Assembly: GCF_003946265.1 (NCBI RefSeq)
Contig: NZ_RHNO01000003.1
Coordinates: 62,001 to 126,000 of the forward strand
Source: Levilactobacillus yonginensis
GTDB lineage: Bacteria > Bacillota > Bacilli > Lactobacillales > Lactobacillaceae
Direction: 5' to 3'
Length of the DNA stretch: 64,000 nucleotides
Part shown: one piece after another, positions 59,916 to 64,000 of the stretch
Position numbering within the stretch: position 1 is the first letter of the stretch
Layout of the letters: every line of letters starts with the position of its first letter
The notes under the pieces: generated by a model
What the model was told of the DNA's origin: nothing
The model's database searches: none
Seen by the model: the letters and a program-made list of their open reading frames with translations, nothing else
Translations under genes and position numbers: made by a program

Positions 59916-60019
59916 TGGCCGCCTGTGGCTGCCAGGTAGTACGCTGTGGGGCAACCCATGTTCTAAGCGGCAAAACCGCTAAGAACATCGACACTGCGCA
60001 CCACCTGGCTTCCTCCGGC
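59916..60019 (-). repeat. Structured intergenic repeat R11 (short form: only P2 kept)
   Basis: On the minus strand the outer stem GCCAGGTGGTGCGC pairs with GCGTACTACCTGGC (two wobbles). GTGTCGA is followed by P2 (GTTCTTAGCGG/CCGCTTAGAAC) and then CCCCACAGC. P3 and P4 are absent, the reverse of what is lost in R8. Confidence 0.85.
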
Positions 60020-60106
60020 TCTGAATTGCGTATCAATTTGAACGAGACCAATAAGTATCCAACTGGCGCATGATAACCTAACTAAAACACTAAAGGAGAT
60101 GGTGAG

Positions 60107-61447
60107 GTGCACAGCGTCCGCCAAATGGGCATCGACTTCTCCGTCGGCACCCTCAACTTTTTAGCTAACATTGGCATCATGCTGCCCTACATCCTGATGC
60201 TACTAAAGTATCAACAGACCCAGAGTGAGACGTTTCTGATTGCCCTGGTTGCCTTCTACATTTCCCGAGCCGCCAGCATCTTCTACACCAAGCGGCTCAA
60301 CCTGCGTTCTACGACCTATCTCATCGTGAGTCTAGTCTTTGGGGCCGTCGGTAGCCTGACGTTTGCCCTAAACAGTGCCGTTGGCTGGCTGATTGTCGGC
60401 AGTCTGTTGTGGGGCTACAGCGCCGCCACAATTTGGCCGTATTTTCTGACCGTCAAGCTCCACCTAAGTACCAGTTCCGGCTTCAAAATGAAGCGGCTTT
60501 ACTGGGCCATCTTTCTAGGGCTGGGCCTCATCCTCGCTGTTGATCTGGCAGTGGGTCTCAATTACTCGCTGACTTTCATCCTGCTCGCCGTACTCTACTT
60601 GGCCGCAGTGCCCGGTGGCATCCTGCTTGATAACTTTACCAATGACTTTTATCAAAACCGCCATCTGCGGCCCCACCGGCTCCATCAAATTTGGCGGTGG
60701 GTGTTGTCCCTGATTGGGTTCGCAGCAATTGCCGTCCTGACCACTCTACGTAAGCAAAGCCTCAACCTCCCCGGCGGGCTGCTCTTGACGATCATTGCGG
60801 TGGCCCTCTTGGTCTTGGCCATCGAACTGTATAGCGACCGCCACGTGTTGCCCAACTACAAGATTCGCCTACTGAACCGCGGTTTTCTGGTCAGCCTGGT
60901 TTTGCTCTTCAACGGTTTCTTTGCCTACTTCTATTTTGGCACTGTTGGCATGTACGTGGTGTTTGCCCTGTATCTCGTCGGTTTTGAGACGGGTTACCCG
61001 GTCTTTCGTAAACTTGGTCACGGTGACCCCACTCGCGCTCTGAAGTACAGCCAAGTGGCTCTGGTGGCCGGTCACCTTTTTCTCCTGATTCCGTGGTGGC
61101 CAGCTTATGCGCTTGGCATCCCGTTCATCACCCTCTTCGTGGGCTACGATAACCCCACCATCAACGCCACCCTCTACGGCTTACCAGAAATCGATAGCGA
61201 CACCGCTATCGTCCATAAATACCGGTTCTCCACCTATGGTGGTCTACTCTGCCAGCTAGTGCTCTTCGGACTCCTGATTGTCGTCAGCACGGTTCAGGGA
61301 ACGTCTATTCTGGGATTCTTCAAACCCACGACAATCGCTAATTTCTGGCTGTATACTTGGACGTTAAGCTGGCCGTTGATCCTGATTTCCTTGGGGATTT
61401 CGATTGGCAATATTTGCCATGACCCTCATGAGGAGCAATCTCGTTAG
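60107..61447 (+). CDS. Polytopic membrane protein, MFS-like, unknown
   Basis: 446 residues from GTG 60107 with AAGGAG eight bases upstream. About twelve hydrophobic segments in an MFS-like spacing. No recognisable motif A between helices 2 and 3. Short polar loops throughout. Two histidine/arginine-rich inner loops (about 185-200, NRHLRPHRLHQIW). No close family recognised, so transport of an unknown solute is only a guess. Single gene ended by a bidirectional terminator. Confidence 0.75.
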   Translation: MHSVRQMGIDFSVGTLNFLANIGIMLPYILMLLKYQQTQSETFLIALVAFYISRAASIFYTKRLNLRSTTYLIVSLVFGAVGSLTFALNSAVGWLIVGSLLWGYSAATIWPYFLTVKLHLSTSSGFKMKRLYWAIFLGLGLILAVDLAVGLNYSLTFILLAVLYLAAVPGGILLDNFTNDFYQNRHLRPHRLHQIWRWVLSLIGFAAIAVLTTLRKQSLNLPGGLLLTIIAVALLVLAIELYSDRHVLPNYKIRLLNRGFLVSLVLLFNGFFAYFYFGTVGMYVVFALYLVGFETGYPVFRKLGHGDPTRALKYSQVALVAGHLFLLIPWWPAYALGIPFITLFVGYDNPTINATLYGLPEIDSDTAIVHKYRFSTYGGLLCQLVLFGLLIVVSTVQGTSILGFFKPTTIANFWLYTWTLSWPLILISLGISIGNICHDPHEEQSR

Positions 61448-61480
61448 GTATATCAGCATGCTGCTATCTAAGTGTGACCA

Positions 61481-61528
61481 AAAATAACACCGCGTTTAGG
61501 AAAAGATCCCAACCGCGGTGCTATTTTA
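61481..61528. terminator. Bidirectional terminator
   Basis: AATAACACCGCG and CGCGGTGCTATT, 12-bp arms with one mismatch; T-runs on both sides. Confidence 0.85.
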
Positions 61529-61557
61529 TGGCCTAATCCCCGATAACATGGAAAAGA

Positions 61558-62109
61558 TTAATGCTTAGACCATTTCCAAGTCGGATGCCAACCGTACCCT
61601 TTAGAGGCATGGTGCATTGAATTGATAATAGTTAAGTAAATATTGTTGTTCGAATAATATGTAACGGTATGTTTATTTTTGAACTCCGGCATATACAGAC
61701 TATCCATAGCATTTTCAGAATCACGGAAACTGTTGTTAACAACCTTGGTATGATGCGGTTTTACCGTAACGTACTTGTGAGGCCGATTGACATGAAAAGT
61801 TGAATCTTCATTATAATCATTATCTAACGGTGCAAAATAAAGTTTGGAAAAGTAGAATCTGACCGATTTTTTACTGCGATTCTTGATCTGAGTATCGTAA
61901 ACCGCAACATTGTTCCAAGTGTTCGGGTTATTTGAAACGTGGCTCAGATGCCGATTGAACTTAAACCGGACGTAAACCCCGTGATAGGATGAGCCCCTAG
62001 CAATCGAACCATAATTGATGGTCTTAGCATTAGCGGTAGTTGAGGTCGTAGCTAATCCTAACCCCAGCGAAACCATTGCTAGACCAATAAATACAATGTT
62101 TCTTTTCAT
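61558..62109 (-). CDS. Small secreted protein, unknown, AT-rich
   Basis: 183 residues. Signal peptide 1-28 (ending ANA). The mature part is rich in Asn, His, Lys, Tyr and Ser (VYVRFKFNRHLSH, KNRSKKSVRFYFSKLYFAPLDND, HTVTYYSNNNIYLTI). It suggests an immunoglobulin-like beta fold, similar to DUF4352-type extracellular domains. The gene is visibly lower in G+C than its neighbours, which may mark acquisition. Start ATG 62107-62109 with GGGGG. Confidence 0.75.
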   Translation of the reverse strand: MKRNIVFIGLAMVSLGLGLATTSTTANAKTINYGSIARGSSYHGVYVRFKFNRHLSHVSNNPNTWNNVAVYDTQIKNRSKKSVRFYFSKLYFAPLDNDYNEDSTFHVNRPHKYVTVKPHHTKVVNNSFRDSENAMDSLYMPEFKNKHTVTYYSNNNIYLTIINSMHHASKGYGWHPTWKWSKH

Positions 62110-62163
62110 GTTCCAGCCCCCAATTTAATTACTCTTAAAAGAATATCATGGATACTAACAGTT

Positions 62164-62221
62164 TAATAGAACCAACATAGACGGCTAGGACAAAATCCTA
62201 ACCACCGCTGCTGGTTCTATT
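62164..62221. terminator. Hairpin/terminator downstream of the Crp/Fnr gene
   Basis: AATAGAACCA and TGGTTCTATT arms with a nested TAGGA/TCCTA hairpin. Confidence 0.55.
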
Positions 62222-62405
62222 TGTTCAATCGAAAGCTAGTCCCCAACACAGGCGATGCCGTCACAAACTGCCCATTACGTGGTGAGGTGATAGGACTGGT
62301 TAAAAAACTGGGGTGGCATGAATCGCTACACAGTTTTTCTGTTATCCGTTATAAATTATGGAGAAATCCCAGCCCCACCGTTCCCGAGTACTCAAAAACG
62401 TTAAT

Positions 62406-63050
62406 CTACAGCAAAGTTACCCGTTTCCCCGCTAAAGCAATCAAACCATCATCTACCAGAAGTCCCAACTGGCGACTCAAAGTCTCCGGCGTAATACCCA
62501 GAAAACTAGCCAATTCCTTCTTCCGAACCGGCAACTCAAATTGTGCCGCCTGTTTTTCCCGACCGATCTGCTGGAGATAAGCCAATACCCGATTCTTAGA
62601 TTTTAAATTACCAGTCAACGCTGACACGGACTCCAGTTCGGTTAGCCGCTCACCTAGGATATTCAACAAATTAAAGGCCACCGCGGGTTCCCGATGCATC
62701 AATGATTGAAAATCGTCCCGTCTGATGGAACAAATTTTAGCGTCCTCGACGACCTCGGCATAGTTAAAGTGATTCCGATTGGCAAACAGTGCCGCTTCGC
62801 TATCAATGGCACCATCCCGCAACATGTAGAGCACCTTCTCCTTACCATTTTCGTTGAGCTGATAGACTTTGACCCGTCCCTGATCGACAATCATCATTCG
62901 GTCAAGCTTGGTGGTGGGATCGTACAACACAGTCCCCTTCTTCACGGCCTGTTGGTGAACGGAAATCTTCGCCAGTTCAGCAATTGCAGCATCGTCCAAT
63001 CCGCGAAAAATTGGGGCGCCCTGGACACATTTAAACGGTGAATGGGTCAT
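62406..63050 (-). CDS. Crp/Fnr family transcriptional regulator
   Basis: 214 residues. Cyclic-nucleotide-like beta-roll 15-120, dimer helix, and helix-turn-helix near 165-195 (VRKKELASFLGITPETLSRQLGLLVDDGLIAL). The E-x-x-S-R recognition helix (ETLSRQ) matches the Fnr/FLP type, expected to read TTGAT..ATCAA. Exactly that palindrome lies 16 bases upstream (63066-63079). Only Cys8 near the N-terminus and one other Cys are present, too few for an Fnr-type Fe-S cluster, so the signal may be thiol redox or a ligand. Confidence 0.92.
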   Translation of the reverse strand: MTHSPFKCVQGAPIFRGLDDAAIAELAKISVHQQAVKKGTVLYDPTTKLDRMMIVDQGRVKVYQLNENGKEKVLYMLRDGAIDSEAALFANRNHFNYAEVVEDAKICSIRRDDFQSLMHREPAVAFNLLNILGERLTELESVSALTGNLKSKNRVLAYLQQIGREKQAAQFELPVRKKELASFLGITPETLSRQLGLLVDDGLIALAGKRVTLL

Positions 63051-63065
63051 CTTTTTCTTCCTTTC

Positions 63066-63079
63066 TTGATAATTATCAA
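63066..63079. promoter_or_regulatory. FNR-type box
   Basis: TTGATAATTATCAA, an exact match to TTGAT-N4-ATCAA and a perfect palindrome. Shared intergenic region of the Crp/Fnr gene and the divergent 63137-63694 gene. Confidence 0.85.
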
Positions 63080-63136
63080 TTTTTTATTATTAGAATCATT
63101 ATATACTAAGCTCATCAATTCGAGGAGGCTTTTCAC

Positions 63137-63694
63137 ATGAAAATTTATCAAGCAAATATCGTCCCATTAAATGACCAAGTTATTGGTACTGCCGCCCACG
63201 GGACGGCCCTGTTCACCGTCAATGGCGGCTCACTGACCATCAACATCGAGATGTTCGATACGCCAGCCAATCTCCAACACTGGGAACATTTTCACGGTTT
63301 TCCCGATGGCAAGCCGGCTGAAATTGCTACGGCTGCTCAGGACGTCAACCACGATGGCTTTGTCGACCTCCCCGAAACCGGTGCAGTATCCGGAACCACA
63401 ATGGTCCCTTTCAACGACGCTCCTCACGAGATGGACATTCCCAACGATGCCTACCCAGTGTCCGACGCCAACGGCTACTTCGCGTACACTAAAGTGGTGC
63501 CCCTAGCTGCCCTGAGTAAAAAGTTCAAGGAAACCTTCAACGATAGTGACCTAGAACTTGATAAGCGGGTCATCTACATTCATGGTGTCACAGACGATGT
63601 AACGTTGCCAGAGACAGTTGCTGGGGCAGTCGGCCACTACTCAACTCACGTAACGTTACCCATCGCCGTCGGCAAGATTACGGCGCTCAACTAA
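63137..63694 (+). CDS. Uncharacterised protein with an EF-hand-like loop
   Basis: 185 residues from ATG 63137 (GAGGAGG upstream). No signal peptide. Contains HWEHFHGFPDGKPAEIATAAQDVNHDGFVDLPETG; the DVNHDGFVDLPE stretch has the Asp/Asn/Asp spacing of a calcium-binding loop. The His-rich HWEHFHG and CHRD-like strand pattern suggest a metal-binding beta protein. It diverges from the Crp/Fnr gene and shares the FNR box. A tiny membrane ORF overlaps its stop by one base. Confidence 0.8.
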   Translation: MKIYQANIVPLNDQVIGTAAHGTALFTVNGGSLTINIEMFDTPANLQHWEHFHGFPDGKPAEIATAAQDVNHDGFVDLPETGAVSGTTMVPFNDAPHEMDIPNDAYPVSDANGYFAYTKVVPLAALSKKFKETFNDSDLELDKRVIYIHGVTDDVTLPETVAGAVGHYSTHVTLPIAVGKITALN

Positions 63695-63843
63695 TGACTC
63701 GTCGAAAAACCTGGCGATTGATTGCCGTCATTTTTTACTTTGCCGTCTTCCTACTGGTGGCTTTCCATCAAGATATGCTCGCCATGTACGGCATGGCCCT
63801 AGGGATGTTGGTGGAAGCATTGATGCAATTCATTCAAAAATAG
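63694..63843 (+). CDS. 49-residue membrane microprotein
   Basis: ATG 63694 overlaps the TAA of the upstream gene (TAATG), as in translationally coupled pairs. The product has a basic start (MTRRKTWR), a hydrophobic helix (LIAVIFYFAVFLLVAF), then a second amphipathic stretch rich in Met (MLAMYGMALGMLVEALMQFI). A strong terminator follows seven bases later, which supports it as the real operon end. Family unknown. Confidence 0.7.
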   Translation: MTRRKTWRLIAVIFYFAVFLLVAFHQDMLAMYGMALGMLVEALMQFIQK

Positions 63844-63849
63844 CCAACT

Positions 63850-63908
63850 AAATAGAGACCCATCACGGGAACCACAATAGGTAAGGTTCCCGTGATGGGT
63901 CTCTATTT
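63850..63908. terminator. Strong bidirectional terminator
   Basis: Perfect 24-bp arms (63850-63873 and 63885-63908) around an 11-base loop, with A/T ends. Placed between convergent genes. Confidence 0.93.
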
Positions 63909-63914
63909 ATTCGG

Positions 63915-64000
63915 TTAAAAACCACTATTCACAATCGGTCTCGTCGACCCACTCTCTGAGCTGGCGTCCGCATTATTAACAATGCTACTATCAGACGAGT
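63915..64000 (-). CDS. C-terminal tail of a Ser/Asn-rich protein (cut by window end)
   Basis: A minus-strand frame enters from the right edge and ends TAA at 63915-63917. The visible 28 residues are Ser/Asn/Asp-rich and finish PIVNSGF, recalling the Ser-rich tail of LCP proteins such as the one at 6399-7394 (ending DPVGF). The position right behind a convergent terminator supports a true gene end. Product unknown. Confidence 0.45.
   Translation of the reverse strand, partial: SSDSSIVNNADASSESGSTRPIVNSGF

Noticed and set aside
61481-61528. T-box-like string near ACCGCG
   Set aside because: It is simply the stem of a bidirectional terminator with no upstream specifier or T-box bulge.
1-64000. 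CRISPR arrays, tRNA or rRNA genes, IS elements, prophage
   Set aside because: I scanned by eye for regularly spaced repeats, GTTCGA arms, transposase or integrase motifs and found none.

Overview
The window reads as a chromosomal segment of a lactic acid bacterium (family Lactobacillaceae, Firmicutes). Genes are short-spaced with strong AGGAGG ribosome sites and frequent GTG or TTG starts. Most transcription units end in a clear Rho-independent hairpin. The content is typical of lactobacilli: a pyruvate oxidase, an NADH-oxidase-like flavoprotein, type II NADH dehydrogenase, LuxS, a GH25 lysozyme, an LCP wall ligase, PnuC, MntH, DegV, Dyp peroxidase, an OpuC-type betaine transporter and a DUF3737-MalY pair. 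Base composition looks close to half G+C. From memory of similar genomes, the Levilactobacillus (brevis) group is the nearest fit, but this is an impression and not a search result. I see no tRNA, rRNA, CRISPR array, prophage or insertion sequence.

Layout. 1-4.7 kb: small secreted proteins (three members of one family, and a tandem pair of larger secreted paralogues) with a YefM-YoeB type toxin-antitoxin pair. 5-9.6 kb: luxS embedded among structured repeats, an LCP enzyme, a membrane protein, paired FluC fluoride channels, and a thioredoxin-CsoR/CstR operon with a visible operator. 9.8-14.1 kb: NADH-oxidase family enzyme, DedA, DegV, and two long spacers holding a probable pair of sister small RNAs. 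14.7-23.9 kb: MntH, acetyltransferase, SDR dehydrogenase, TetR with aldehyde dehydrogenase, Ogt, Ndh-2, NmrA-like protein. 24.4-34.7 kb: two-component system, MarR-MFS efflux operon, pyruvate oxidase, CorA, PnuC, MarR. 34.9-44.7 kb: GH13 glucosidase, FAD oxidase, ABC exporter, AI-2E family protein, secreted protein, GH25 lysozyme. 45-54.8 kb: purH, a GT2/GT-C glycosylation pair, DUF3737-MalY, Dyp peroxidase, MFS. 55-64 kb: NmrA-like protein, opuC operon, membrane protein, secreted protein, and a Crp/Fnr regulator divergent from an EF-hand-like protein plus a tiny membrane ORF.

How it works together. Several neighbours deal with oxygen and redox: pyruvate oxidase and FAD oxidase (likely H2O2 makers), NADH oxidase, Ndh-2, Dyp peroxidase, MntH, thioredoxin with a thiol/persulfide-type sensor, and an Fnr-family regulator with a consensus FNR box. 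A second theme is the cell surface: LCP, GH25, the glycosylation pair and many secreted proteins.

Most notable. (1) A superfamily of at least 11 dispersed, intergenic, 95-185 bp structured repeats. Their helices differ in sequence from copy to copy but stay complementary, with invariant mismatches, a conserved bulged-A hairpin and modular gain or loss of arms. This pattern suggests a conserved RNA, or a hairpin-DNA mobile element. (2) Twin candidate small RNAs either side of dedA, each with its own promoter and terminator and each presenting a C-rich loop. One loop is complementary over 12 nt to the ndh leader. All functions are inferred from sequence reading alone.
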